Assembly (NCBI RefSeq): GCF_029239295.1
Contig: NZ_JAQZBC010000011.1
Span: 62,001 to 126,000, forward strand
Source: Sphingomonas sp.
Lineage (GTDB): Bacteria; Pseudomonadota; Alphaproteobacteria; Sphingomonadales; Sphingomonadaceae
Length of the DNA: 64,000 nucleotides
Reading direction: 5' to 3'
In this document: piece by piece, positions 1-9,347 of the stretch
How the letters are laid out: each line of letters starts with the position of its first letter
How positions within the stretch are numbered: position 1 is the first letter of the stretch
The notes under the pieces: model-generated
What the model was told of the DNA's origin: nothing
Database searches by the model: none
Seen by the model: the letters and a program-made list of their open reading frames with translations, nothing else
Program-made: the position numbers and the translations under genes

Positions 1-1
1 G

Positions 2-1306
2 AGCCAGCCGCTGCACAACAGCCTGCGCCTGCGGCTGATCGTCGGTTCCGCGCTGGGCGTTATCCTGGCGGTGCTGCTGGCCGGGCTATTCATCGGCTAC
101 CTTTACCGCAGCCATACCACCGACCGGTTCCAGACCGAGCTGGACCATCATCTGGGCGAGCTGGTGGAGCTCATCGATTTCGATCCGCAGGGGCGGCCGG
201 TGGTACGCCAGCCGCTGTCCGACCCGCAGTTCAATGTCGGCCGGTCCGGTCTCTACTGGCAGGTCAGCGGCCCCAGAGGGAGTGTCGCGTCACCGTCGCT
301 CGCCGATGATCTGCGGCTGATGCCGGCGGGTGATGAGGCATGGCATCGTGGCCGCGCGGGCGAGGAGGAGGTGTTACAGCGCAGTGCCCGCATCATGCGC
401 GGCGGGCAGACGCTAACCGTCACCATCGCCTCCGCGCAGCATCTGCTGGAGGAACAGGTCGACCGGTTTCGGTTCGACCTAACGCTGTCCATGACGGTCG
501 TGGGCCTGCTGCTGCTGGGCGGCGCGGCGCTGCTGGTGCGGTTCGGCCTGACGCCGGTTCGCCGGCTGGGCGAGGAGGTCGACCGGTTGCGCAACGGCGA
601 GATCGAGCGGCTGGACCCGCATGTCCCGGCCGAGTTCGCGCCCGTCGTCACCCGGTTCAACGCGCTGCTCGAGGGGCAGGCGCAGCTGATCGCGCGGGCG
701 CGGACGGAGTCGGGCAATCTCGCGCACAATCTGCGTACACCGCTGGCGCTGATCACCGCGGAGGCAGAGCAACTGGCGAACGCGGGTCAGACGCAGAGCG
801 CGGCCTTCCTGCTCGAACGGTGCCGCATGATGCAGCGGCAGATGGACTATCACCTCGCGCGTGCGGCCGCCGCGGGGACGCGCGGGGCGGGAACGCGAAC
901 GGAGGTCGCACCGCTGCTGGCGCGGATCATCGAGGCGATGCAGCGGCTCCACGCCGATCGCAGGATCGAGGTGGTGATCGACCTTCCCGCCGGGCTTCGG
1001 CTGCCATGCGACAGTGGTGACCTGGCCGAGATCCTGTCCAACCTGATCGACAATGCGTTCAAATGGGCACGCCGCACCATCATCGTGACGGGCGGGGACG
1101 ACCGGATTACGATCAGCGATGACGGGCCCGGCATTCCCGTGGACCAGCGCGCCCTGGTGACCAACATCGGCATCCGGCTGGACCCGGCGACACCCGGCAC
1201 CGGCCTTGGCCTGGCAGCGACGGCGGACCTGCTGCGCTTCTATGATGCGACGCTGACGCTGGACGATGCGGCGGGCGGGGGGCTGAGCATTACCGTCCGC
1301 TTTTGA
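2..1306 (+). CDS. Sensor histidine kinase, 3' part (5' end outside window)
   Basis: The reading frame is already open at base 2, so the start lies upstream; a GTG at 71 is only internal. The visible protein has a first membrane helix (bases about 35-105), a periplasmic loop, a second helix near 480-545, a HAMP-like linker, then the H-box NLAHNLRTPLA with the phosphoacceptor His. An HATPase domain follows, with N-box NLIDNAFKWA, G1 ISDDGPGIP and G2 TGLGLAA. The short LAHNLRTPL H-box resembles PhoQ-type class I kinases. It probably phosphorylates a response regulator encoded just upstream, outside the window. The ligand cannot be told. The TonB receptor downstream starts after a 164-bp gap containing a palindrome that could be the regulator's target. 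Confidence 0.93.
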   Translation, partial: SQPLHNSLRLRLIVGSALGVILAVLLAGLFIGYLYRSHTTDRFQTELDHHLGELVELIDFDPQGRPVVRQPLSDPQFNVGRSGLYWQVSGPRGSVASPSLADDLRLMPAGDEAWHRGRAGEEEVLQRSARIMRGGQTLTVTIASAQHLLEEQVDRFRFDLTLSMTVVGLLLLGGAALLVRFGLTPVRRLGEEVDRLRNGEIERLDPHVPAEFAPVVTRFNALLEGQAQLIARARTESGNLAHNLRTPLALITAEAEQLANAGQTQSAAFLLERCRMMQRQMDYHLARAAAAGTRGAGTRTEVAPLLARIIEAMQRLHADRRIEVVIDLPAGLRLPCDSGDLAEILSNLIDNAFKWARRTIIVTGGDDRITISDDGPGIPVDQRALVTNIGIRLDPATPGTGLGLAATADLLRFYDATLTLDDAAGGGLSITVRF

Positions 1307-1340
1307 ACATCTGGGTCGCGCGGCGTTTCAGTGTTGCTCC

Positions 1341-1370
1341 TTTGTTACAGCAGGTAACAAATCGCGTTAC
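1341..1370. promoter_or_regulatory. GTTAC/GTAAC palindrome, candidate response-regulator site
   Basis: TTTGTTAC (1341-1348) and GTAACAAA (1354-1361) form a perfect 8-bp inverted repeat with a 5-bp spacer. A third GTTAC lies at 1366-1370, so half-sites recur at about one helical turn. The site lies 100-130 bp before the ATG of the TonB receptor and 35 bp after the kinase stop. Its function is inferred from position and spacing. Confidence 0.45.
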
Positions 1371-1470
1371 GCCGCCGGAACCCATGCTCCCGCAAGCGCC
1401 ATCGCGGCGTTTTCCCCGCCACACGGACAAAAGAAGCCAGAACGACAGCACGACAAAAAGGGAGGAAGCC

Positions 1471-4400
1471 ATGCAACGGTTCGCTCTTTTCGCAGGTAGT
1501 TCGACGGCGGCGCTCGGCGCCCTTATGCTTCCCGCCAGTGCGGTAGCGCAGACCAGCCCCGATACGGCCCAGCCGGCCACCAGCACGGCGGCAGCGGCGA
1601 CGGATGAAAGCCCGGCGGGCGACATCATCATTACCGGGTCGCGCATCGCCCGCCCCGCGGTGGACAATCCCCAGCCGACCACCACGGTCGACGCGGCGAC
1701 GATCAACAACCGCGGCTATCCCGACATCGCCCGCGCGCTGAACGAGCTTCCCGGCTTTGCCGTGCCCGACAGCTCGCTGGTCGGTGATCAGGGCAACGGA
1801 TTTGGCGTGGGGCAGAGCTTCGTCAACCTGTACGGGCTGGGGTCGCAACGCACGCTGACGCTGGTCAATTCGCGGCGGTTCGTCGGCGCGAATCCCGCGA
1901 CGATCTTTTCATCCGGCGGCGCTGGGACGCAGGTCGACCTCAACACCATCCCGACCAAGCTGATCCAGCGGGTGGAGACGATCTCCATCGGCGGCGCGCC
2001 GATCTATGGCGCCGATGCGATCGCGGGTACCGTGAACATCATCCTGCGCAACGATTACGAGGGGCTGGATGTCGACGGCCAGGTCGGGATCAGCCAGCGC
2101 GGCGACCTGGGCAACCAGCGCGTGCGCCTGCTCGCGGGGAAGAACTTTGCCGACGGGCGCGGCAACATCACGGTCAACGTCGAATACAATCACGACGACG
2201 GCCTGTTGGGCAACAGGCGCGACATCATCCGGCGGCAGCTGGGATTCATCGCGCCGGCGCCGGGCACGTCGCCGTTCAACCAGATACTCGTAGAGAACAC
2301 GCGTACCTATCTGGGCACGCCGGCCGGCATCCCCTTCATCCGCGACAACCCGTTTCTGGTGCCCCCGCGAGCTGGTGCGACGACCTCTGTCGTACGGAAC
2401 GCCGCGGGGCAAATCCTTGGGTTCGACCGCAACAGCAATCTGGTGCCGTTCAACACTGGCACGCCAACACAGGATCCCACCACGTTCCTGGGTGGGGACA
2501 ATCTGAACTTTGCCGACATCACCAACCTGCGGGTAATGGATGACCGGTTCAACGCGGTTGCGCTGGCGAAGTACGACTTCTCGGACCGGGTCACCGCCTT
2601 TGGCGAGGCTTGGTATTCCAAAAACAAGGCGACCAATCTCGCGGGACAGCCGGTCTATAACACGGCGTTCTTCAGCGCGAGCCCGGAAGGCGCGTTCGAC
2701 GTCAACGGCAATTTCATCATCCCGCTGAACAACCCGTTCCTGACGCCGCAGGCGCGGGCATTGATCGTCCAGAACCTGACGGCAGCAGGGCTGCCCGCGG
2801 GCGACACGGATGTTTTCTACCTTGGTCGCGCCAACACCGATCTCGTCTCCGGCGTCGCGCGGCTGGACCAGGAGATGTATCGCTTCGTCGGCGGGCTCCG
2901 CGGCGATTTCTCGGTCGGCGAGCGGGTGTTCAACTGGGAAGTGTCAGCCAATTACGGCCGCACCAACAGCCGATCCAGCCAGCCATCGCTGGTCGAGCCG
3001 AACCTGCGCCGGGCGCTGAACGCGGGCTTTGACGCCAATGGCAATATCGTCTGCCTGCCGTTCAATCCGGACCCGACCAACCCGGCCTCGCCGCCCAACG
3101 TGCCGCAATATAACGGCACCATTTCGACCACGTGCGCGCCGCTGAACCTGTTCGGCAGCGGTGCGCCGAGCCAGGCGGCGCGCAATTACGTGACGACCAA
3201 CGCCCGGACGGAGGCGATCACCTCGCAGCGCGACTTCCTGGCCACGCTGACCGGACCGGTGTTCAAGCTGCCCGGCGGCGATTTCGCGATCTCAGTCGGT
3301 TACGAGAACCGGCGCGAATTCTCCCGCTTCTCGCCCGATGAATTCTACACGCAGGCGCTGGGCCGTTCGATCCCGATCCTGCCGGTGCGCGGATCGTACA
3401 CCACCAACGAAGTATTCGGTGAGTTCCGTGCCCCGCTGATCGGGCCGGATCAGAACATCCCGCTGATCTACCAGCTGGAGATCAACGCGGCGGGCCGGTA
3501 CGTCGACAATTCTGTCGCCGGCGGGGACTTCACCTGGACGGCGGGCGGGCGATGGGCCCCGGTCGACGGCTTCGCCGTGCGCGGCAATTACACCCGCGCG
3601 ATCCGCGCCCCGGCGGTGACGGAGCTGTTCGCCGCCGACCAGCCAGCGTTCGATGGCGGGTTCGATCCGTGCGATTCCCAGAACCTGACCAGCGGGCCGA
3701 ACCCCGCGGTACGCCAGGCCAATTGCGCCGCGGCCGGGCTGCCGACCGATTTCTCGTCGCTGATCAACTCGGTCACGGTGCCGATCACGGTGCTAGGCAA
3801 TCGCGGGCTGCAGAATGAGAAGGCCAATTCCTGGACGGTCGGCGGGGTCCTGACGCCGCGCTTCCTGCCCGGATTTGCGCTGTCCGCCGACTATGTGAAC
3901 ATCAACCTCAAGAACACGATCGTGTCGTCCAGCGCGACCGATGTGCTGAGCGGCTGCTACGATGCGACCGATTATCCCGACAATTTTTATTGCGGGCTGA
4001 TCACGCGCGACACGACAGTGGGCGACAATTTTGGGCAAGTGCTGACGCTGGACGAACCGTTCATCAACCAGGGCGGTCGCCGGTTCGAGGCCGTGATCGT
4101 CGAGGCGAGCTATCGCCGCACGATTGGTGAGATCGGGGTCAACGCCTCCGTCAACTACCAGCATCTGATCAAGCAGGAGAACCAGATCAATGCGGCCACC
4201 CCGTGGGTCAGCGATCGTGGGGAGATCGGCCAGAGCATCGACCGCTTCAACGTCAATTTGACGCTGGATCGCGGGCCGATCAGCTGGTTCAACCAGGTGC
4301 AATATTCCGGCCCGGCGGTGTTCAACGCGACCGACACCCCGACGACGCGGGAAATCGGGCGGGTCGGCAGCTATGCCATCTGGAACACGGCCATCATCAT

Positions 4401-4557
4401 CAAGGCGAGCGACAATTTCGATTTCCGCTTCAACATCGACAATGTGACCGATCGTGGCGTTCCCTTCCCGGCGACCGCCGGCGCAGGCGCACTCAACACC
4501 TATTACCAGGGATTGGTGGGCCGGGCGTTCCTGGTCGGGGGTAACGTCCACTTCTGA
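1471..4557 (+). CDS. TonB-dependent outer-membrane receptor
   Basis: A 1028-residue receptor that should import a large or scarce nutrient through the outer membrane using TonB energy. The ATG at 1471 is chosen because GGAGG lies at 1461 and a signal peptide follows at once (hydrophobic run, cleavage near ASAVAQ). A TTG at 1303 in the same frame would add 56 non-signal residues. The plug domain starts around DIIITGSRIARP (a TonB-box-like segment) and holds the typical plug pattern ending GADAIAGTVNIILRND. The barrel ends in GGNVHF with the terminal Phe needed for Bam assembly. Internal cysteine pairs (for example DPCDSQN and QANCAAAG) lie in barrel loops, as in large sphingomonad receptors. 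The substrate is unknown. Confidence 0.95.
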   Translation: MQRFALFAGSSTAALGALMLPASAVAQTSPDTAQPATSTAAAATDESPAGDIIITGSRIARPAVDNPQPTTTVDAATINNRGYPDIARALNELPGFAVPDSSLVGDQGNGFGVGQSFVNLYGLGSQRTLTLVNSRRFVGANPATIFSSGGAGTQVDLNTIPTKLIQRVETISIGGAPIYGADAIAGTVNIILRNDYEGLDVDGQVGISQRGDLGNQRVRLLAGKNFADGRGNITVNVEYNHDDGLLGNRRDIIRRQLGFIAPAPGTSPFNQILVENTRTYLGTPAGIPFIRDNPFLVPPRAGATTSVVRNAAGQILGFDRNSNLVPFNTGTPTQDPTTFLGGDNLNFADITNLRVMDDRFNAVALAKYDFSDRVTAFGEAWYSKNKATNLAGQPVYNTAFFSASPEGAFDVNGNFIIPLNNPFLTPQARALIVQNLTAAGLPAGDTDVFYLGRANTDLVSGVARLDQEMYRFVGGLRGDFSVGERVFNWEVSANYGRTNSRSSQPSLVEPNLRRALNAGFDANGNIVCLPFNPDPTNPASPPNVPQYNGTISTTCAPLNLFGSGAPSQAARNYVTTNARTEAITSQRDFLATLTGPVFKLPGGDFAISVGYENRREFSRFSPDEFYTQALGRSIPILPVRGSYTTNEVFGEFRAPLIGPDQNIPLIYQLEINAAGRYVDNSVAGGDFTWTAGGRWAPVDGFAVRGNYTRAIRAPAVTELFAADQPAFDGGFDPCDSQNLTSGPNPAVRQANCAAAGLPTDFSSLINSVTVPITVLGNRGLQNEKANSWTVGGVLTPRFLPGFALSADYVNINLKNTIVSSSATDVLSGCYDATDYPDNFYCGLITRDTTVGDNFGQVLTLDEPFINQGGRRFEAVIVEASYRRTIGEIGVNASVNYQHLIKQENQINAATPWVSDRGEIGQSIDRFNVNLTLDRGPISWFNQVQYSGPAVFNATDTPTTREIGRVGSYAIWNTAIIIKASDNFDFRFNIDNVTDRGVPFPATAGAGALNTYYQGLVGRAFLVGGNVHF

Positions 4558-4567
4558 AGCGAGGCGG

Positions 4568-4592
4568 GACGGGGGTGATCGTCACCCCCGTC
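4568..4592. terminator. Bidirectional hairpin terminator
   Basis: GACGGGGGTGA and TCACCCCCGTC form a perfect 11-bp stem around a TCG loop, 10 bp after the TonB-receptor stop and 22 bp before the convergent cardiolipin synthase stop. There is no long T run on the + side (TTCGTTCC follows). Position and stem strength suggest termination for both genes. Confidence 0.75.
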
Positions 4593-4614
4593 TTCGTTCC
4601 CCATCCTCACCGGG

Positions 4615-6063
4615 TCAGAACAGCGGCGCCGCCATCGTCAGCAGATTGTCGACGAACTGCCGCGGCAGCGACCGGGCGGTGACGCCGCGCGGAGAGATCT
4701 CGATCGAGTCCGCCAGCCAGCGCTGCTGATGTTCGCCGATCGCGAGCGCCAGCGCGCGCGATTCCACCAGCATGCTGTTCTCGAAATTGAGATCAAGGCT
4801 GCGGCGATCCATGTTGGCCGATCCGACGAGGACCAGCGCATCGTCGACCACCAACGTCTTGGCATGCAGCAGACCGCCGCGGAATTCGAAGATGCGTGCG
4901 CCAGCGCGGGCGAGGACGGGGTAATAAGCGCGGCTGATCGCGCCGGTGATCAGGCTGTCGTTTCGGTTGGGAAAGACGATAGTGAGATCCACTCCGCGGC
5001 GCGCGGCAGCGACGATCGCGTCGAGCAGCGGGGGATCGGGCGCGAAATAGGGGGTGGTGATCACCACGCTGTGCTGCGCCGCGGCCAGCACGGCGGCGAA
5101 GATGTTGGTCATGGTGGACGCAGGCGACAGCGGGCCGGTGCCGACGGCGATGGCGGGGAAGGCGCCGGGCGGCGAGGAGGACGGGTCGCTGGCGGGCATG
5201 GGGCTCGCCGCGAGCACGGCGCGCATGTCCTCGCCCGTTTCGGTCATCCAGGCGGAGGCGAAGATCAGTTCGGCCTGACGCACCACCGGGCCTTCGAACC
5301 GGATCAGGATATCGACCCAGGGCGCGAAACGGCGTTTGGGCAGAAAGGCGGCGTCGGCGCAATTCTGGCTACCACACCAGGTGCTTTGGCCATCGACGAC
5401 GACGATCTTGCGATGATTGCGCAGGTCTGTGCGATGGCCGGCGAGAAAGCCAATGCCCCAGGGCACCGTCAGCGACGCGCACAGCCGCGCGCCTGCATCG
5501 CGCATCGCCGCCCAATGCGGGGAGCGGATCAGCGCGCGTGATCCGATCGCGTCCGCCACGATGCGGCACACCACCCCGCGCCGGGCGGCGCGACATACGG
5601 CATCGACCATGCGGGTGCCGTTGCGATCGGAGAGCCAGATGTAGAAGGAGAGGTGAACCGTCGCGGTGGCGGCATCAATGTCGGCGATGATCGCGTCGAT
5701 CGCCTCGTCAGCGCCGGGCGCGACCACGGCCGTAGTGCCCGTGGTCACCGACCAGTTGCTCGCCGCCTCGCAGGTGCGGAAAGCGTTGCGCGCCTCTGGC
5801 GAGGGCGGATCGCGCGCAGGGGACGGGGCATGGGGCAGCAACGACCGATAGGCGTCTCGCGTCCGGCGGCGAAAGCGCGTCGACACCCAGGGTTCGCCGA
5901 ACAACAGGTACAGTATTGTTCCGATCGTCGGCAGCGCGACCAGCAGCAGCAGCCACGCCGCGCGGGCATAGGGCTCGCGCCGCTCCAGCAGCGTCGCGCG
6001 AACGATGACCGCGGCATAGACGGCGACCAGGATCAGCCATGGTCCCCAGCCGAGTTGGTTCAT
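4615..6063 (-). CDS. cls: Cardiolipin synthase (phospholipase D family)
   Basis: A 482-residue phospholipase-D enzyme that condenses phosphatidylglycerol or similar lipids into cardiolipin at the inner membrane. Two N-terminal membrane helices (about residues 8-23 and 35-55, the latter in the GTILYLLFGEPW context) match the PLDc_N domain. Two HKD motifs are present: H217/K219/D224 in RNHRKIVVVDG and H400/K402/D407 in LLHAKTLVVDD followed by GSANMDRRS. The ATG at 6063 is chosen because the PLDc_N helix begins there; longer in-frame starts up to 6282 add non-conserved sequence. The family length is usually about 480, so it looks complete. It is monocistronic, convergent with the preceding receptor. 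Confidence 0.92.
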   Translation of the reverse strand: MNQLGWGPWLILVAVYAAVIVRATLLERREPYARAAWLLLLVALPTIGTILYLLFGEPWVSTRFRRRTRDAYRSLLPHAPSPARDPPSPEARNAFRTCEAASNWSVTTGTTAVVAPGADEAIDAIIADIDAATATVHLSFYIWLSDRNGTRMVDAVCRAARRGVVCRIVADAIGSRALIRSPHWAAMRDAGARLCASLTVPWGIGFLAGHRTDLRNHRKIVVVDGQSTWCGSQNCADAAFLPKRRFAPWVDILIRFEGPVVRQAELIFASAWMTETGEDMRAVLAASPMPASDPSSSPPGAFPAIAVGTGPLSPASTMTNIFAAVLAAAQHSVVITTPYFAPDPPLLDAIVAAARRGVDLTIVFPNRNDSLITGAISRAYYPVLARAGARIFEFRGGLLHAKTLVVDDALVLVGSANMDRRSLDLNFENSMLVESRALALAIGEHQQRWLADSIEISPRGVTARSLPRQFVDNLLTMAAPLF

Positions 6064-6346
6064 CCAACACCCGCAGCGTCTGCCCAGCCGGTCGAGAACC
6101 ATGCCATGGGAACATGATGGCCGGCCCGTGGCGATGGCGTCGATTGCGACTTGTACGCACGCCCGAGCATCGCTGCGCCTCCCTTGCGAGGTCCGACAGG
6201 CAGTTGCCAGGAGCATCGCCATTGGTCGTCTAAGAAGTGACACGTCCGGGCTGGGACGCAAGCGGCATTCGCGCGTGTTCAACGTGGGCGTTCTCTTCCG
6301 CCGACTGCTGGAAAGGTCGGACGGCGGGGCAGTCGCGTGCTCGCGA

Positions 6347-8122
6347 TCAGTGCCGCACGGGGGCGCCCGCGCTCAGGCGACCGTCGCGGACTTGATAATC
6401 GCGCTGGTTGTTCGGGGCCAGCAGCGTGTCGCCATACCAGCGCACGATCGGCGCCTCGCGCACGGTGCTGGGTACGGGGACGAAGTTGGCCGCGGAAGTC
6501 GGATCACCCGTTCCGGAGTAGCGCGGGATCAGCGGGAAAGGGTAGATCGGCCGCGTGGCGAGCGGCGGCTCGTCGGGGGTGGGCAGCGGCGTCTGGCGGC
6601 CCGGCTGGCTGCTGCCGGGCAGGCCTCCACGGGGGCCGTTGCTGCGATCCGCAACCTTGGCGGCGATGATCGCGCCTGGCGCTTGCCCGCGTTCCACCCA
6701 GGCGATCAGCGGGGTCAGCGTATCGATCTGGCTGAAGCCGTCGCCGCCGCCGCAATGACCGGTCCCCGGGAGCATATAGAGCCGCACGAACCGCTCCGCT
6801 GCGACCGGCCCCAACTGCTGCTGGAGCGCCTTGTAATAAGCGATGGAGGTCAGCGGCGTCACCGACGCATCCGACCACCCCTGCCACAGGATAAGCCTGC
6901 CGCCGGCTTGAGCGAATGGACGCAGATCGGTGTTGAGCGCATCATTGAGCGGGTGGAGCAGCGTGACCCTGCGGAAGCTGGCGGCGTCAAAGGCGAAGTC
7001 GCGGATCAGATCGTCGGGCGCGGGCGACTGCGGATAGATCATGTAGCGCAGCATTGCCTGGCTCAGCATCCCGCTCATCGTCTGCTCGCCGGAGTTGGCG
7101 GGGATGAAGCCGCCCGCCCACCGCTGTTCCGATCCGGGTTGCGGGCCGCCGATCCAGAAGGGGGTGCCCGAGGCGTCGCGCGGGCCGTCATAGATCTTGC
7201 GGACGACCGCCTGTTCCTGCGGCGTCAGACAATTGGTGGTGTCGCGCGCGCGCGGCGGGCACGCAGCCCAGGCCGGATCGACCGTGCAGGCACGCGGATC
7301 GGCCAGCAGCCCGTCGGCCAGGCCATCCAGCGTATCGCAATGCGCGATCACGGCCGCGTGCAATACGGGGAGCTTGGCAGCGAGCAGGATGGGTGTGCCA
7401 TCGGCGCGCCGGTTCGCTGCAGTCACCCACGCGTGGTAGAAACTGTTCTGGACCTGAAAGTCAGCCACCGGCGCGCCGGCCGAGATCCCGTCGAAATCAT
7501 CGGGGTAACGCTGCGCCGCGACCAGCGCCTCACGACCCCCGTCCGAACACCCAGAGAAATAGGAATAGCGGGGGGCCTGGCCGTAGAACGCGGCAATCAG
7601 CGCCTTGGAAACGAGCGTGGTGAGGTGGTTGGCGCGATAGGCGAAATCGATCCGCTTCTGGGGATCGGTGGCAAAGGCGCCGAGCGGCGTGCCGGGGCGA
7701 TTTTCATAGCCCATGTTGGTCGCGGCGACCACGAATTCGCCGTTCAGGGCCGGCGCGCAGCCGCCCGCCTGGGTCAGCGATACGGAGATCGAACCGCACA
7801 GGCCGCCGCATCCATTCTGGACGAGGCGCTGGGTCCACCTGGCGGTTGGCAGATAGACTTCGAACCCGATCGTCGGCGCGATGGTCCCGGCAACAGCGCA
7901 GAAAGTGCCGGCACTGGTCTGTACCTGCGCTGCCGACGTGACCGTTACGCCGACACCCGCAGCGGCTGACAGATCGACGCGCCTTAGCGTCTCGCAGCCG
8001 CGGACCGGCGCCACCGCGCGCAATGGTCCGGACGGGGCCGGCGCTGTACTGGCGCGGGAGCCGTGATCGAGGACCAGGGTGGCCGTCGCGAGGGCCAGAA
8101 CGTGCCAGGCGGGCATCGTCAT
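6347..8122 (-). CDS. Tannase / feruloyl esterase family hydrolase
   Basis: A 591-residue exported serine esterase. A signal peptide (residues about 1-25) follows a good GAGGAGG ribosome site 5 bp before the ATG at 8122. The catalytic segment GCSDGGREALVAAQRYPDD holds the nucleophilic Ser beside Cys, and GTGHCGGGDG near the C terminus holds the catalytic His beside Cys. This is the CS-D-HC arrangement of tannases and feruloyl esterases, in which a disulfide ties the triad together; WQGWSDASVTP supplies the Asp region. Likely substrates are aromatic esters from plant polymers, but the specificity cannot be read from sequence. It stands alone, 153 bp upstream (in the transcript sense downstream) of the PepSY gene. 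Confidence 0.9.
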   Translation of the reverse strand: MTMPAWHVLALATATLVLDHGSRASTAPAPSGPLRAVAPVRGCETLRRVDLSAAAGVGVTVTSAAQVQTSAGTFCAVAGTIAPTIGFEVYLPTARWTQRLVQNGCGGLCGSISVSLTQAGGCAPALNGEFVVAATNMGYENRPGTPLGAFATDPQKRIDFAYRANHLTTLVSKALIAAFYGQAPRYSYFSGCSDGGREALVAAQRYPDDFDGISAGAPVADFQVQNSFYHAWVTAANRRADGTPILLAAKLPVLHAAVIAHCDTLDGLADGLLADPRACTVDPAWAACPPRARDTTNCLTPQEQAVVRKIYDGPRDASGTPFWIGGPQPGSEQRWAGGFIPANSGEQTMSGMLSQAMLRYMIYPQSPAPDDLIRDFAFDAASFRRVTLLHPLNDALNTDLRPFAQAGGRLILWQGWSDASVTPLTSIAYYKALQQQLGPVAAERFVRLYMLPGTGHCGGGDGFSQIDTLTPLIAWVERGQAPGAIIAAKVADRSNGPRGGLPGSSQPGRQTPLPTPDEPPLATRPIYPFPLIPRYSGTGDPTSAANFVPVPSTVREAPIVRWYGDTLLAPNNQRDYQVRDGRLSAGAPVRH

Positions 8123-8193
8123 TCACGCCTCCTCATCTGCCAGTGCAGGCATTCGGAAGAGGGCGGCCGATGACGGGAAAACGCCCGGCTGCA

Positions 8194-9345
8194 TCAGTTC
8201 GATCCGGTCGCCTTGCGCGATTGGCGATGCCGGCAGCGGAGAAGGCCGGTGACGAACAGTGCGGTCGGGGCAAGACCGGCGAGGAGTGCCAGCACGCGCC
8301 CGGCGAGGCCGCCGGCCGTGCCGTCATGCAGCGGGCGGACCCATGCGTTGATCGCTGCACCCGCGCCGCCCTGACGCATGTCTTGAACTGTTACGATGCG
8401 GGCGGTGCGCTGATCGACAAACACATAGCCGCCCGGAAAGCGCCGGTGGGGATCCCCCGGCATCTGCACTCTGATGCGAAAGGGCAGACCAGCATTGCCA
8501 GGGACATCGATGAAGGCGAGCTGCGCCGCCGGAGCAGCGGCGCGGGCGGCGGCTAGCGCACGGGTCACCGCGACCGTCGATCCGGAACCGGGCGACGAGC
8601 GCGGTTCGGGCACGGCGGGGGGCGCCAGAAGCGCCTGCCTGATGACCGGGAGCGCCAGGATGACGCCGCTGGCGACCAGGATCAGCAACAACGCGCCGCT
8701 CGCTACGCCGGACAGTTTGTGCAGATCGTGCAGCCGCCGGATCGGCGCGGCGCGGCGTTTGAAGGCCAGCGACTTGCGCCAACTGCCGCGCGGCCACCAG
8801 AGGACGATCCCGCTCAGCAGCAGCACCAGCATGGCGACGCCCGACCAACCGACGATCTGCCCGCCGATGTCGCCGGCAAGGAGGTGCATGTGCAGTTCGT
8901 ACAGCCACGTCATCAAATAGCCGCCCCATGGCGCCACGCGGACGATGCGGCCGCCGTCGGGGGAGAACCACACCATCAGCCGCGTCGGGTGGCGGGCGCC
9001 GCCGGGGTCGGGCGGATAGTAGCGCGCGGGGATGGCGCCGCCTTCTCCCGTCACCTCGAACGACCATTTGCCCGCCGGGTCGAAGCGCCCCGCGCGGGCG
9101 GTGGCGAGTGCGCGATCCCAGACTGGCGATGTCCAGCCTGATGGTGCGGGGCCCGCGGTCGTCGCCGGCGCATCGCTGCGCAGCGCGGGATGAAGCGCCG
9201 CATCGATGCCGACATAGAAGACCAGCGCCGAGCCGGTGAGGCCGATCACCGCGAACAGCAGCCCGAGCGACAGCCCGAGCCACAGGTGGATGCGCCGCGC
9301 CACCGACCGCCACGACCATGGCCCAGCCGTTGCCTCCCGCGGCAT
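8194..9345 (-). CDS. PepSY-associated transmembrane protein
   Basis: A 383-residue inner-membrane protein of the PepSY-TM family. It has an N-terminal helix (HLWLGLSLGLLFAVIGLTGS), a periplasmic PepSY-like region, paired helices near residues 145-165 and 195-220, and a C-terminal helix (VLALLAGLAPTALFVTGLL). Conserved membrane His residues (RRIHLW, ELHMHLL) are visible. Family members beside TonB receptors are thought to act as ferric-siderophore or metal reductases. The ATG at 9345 lies 2 bp after the stop of the receptor gene, so the two are co-transcribed. That context is the main argument for a role in metal uptake. Confidence 0.87.
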   Translation of the reverse strand: MPREATAGPWSWRSVARRIHLWLGLSLGLLFAVIGLTGSALVFYVGIDAALHPALRSDAPATTAGPAPSGWTSPVWDRALATARAGRFDPAGKWSFEVTGEGGAIPARYYPPDPGGARHPTRLMVWFSPDGGRIVRVAPWGGYLMTWLYELHMHLLAGDIGGQIVGWSGVAMLVLLLSGIVLWWPRGSWRKSLAFKRRAAPIRRLHDLHKLSGVASGALLLILVASGVILALPVIRQALLAPPAVPEPRSSPGSGSTVAVTRALAAARAAAPAAQLAFIDVPGNAGLPFRIRVQMPGDPHRRFPGGYVFVDQRTARIVTVQDMRQGGAGAAINAWVRPLHDGTAGGLAGRVLALLAGLAPTALFVTGLLRCRHRQSRKATGSN

Positions 9346-9347
9346 GA

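Noticed and set aside
1303..1470. TTG start at 1303 extending the first TonB receptor by 56 residues
   Set aside because: It would bury the signal peptide; the ATG at 1471 has a good GGAGG site.
6101..7969. A 622-codon open frame opposite the tannase gene
   Set aside because: It is the mirror of a well-supported esterase in GC-rich DNA, is Arg/Gly-rich and shows no domain.
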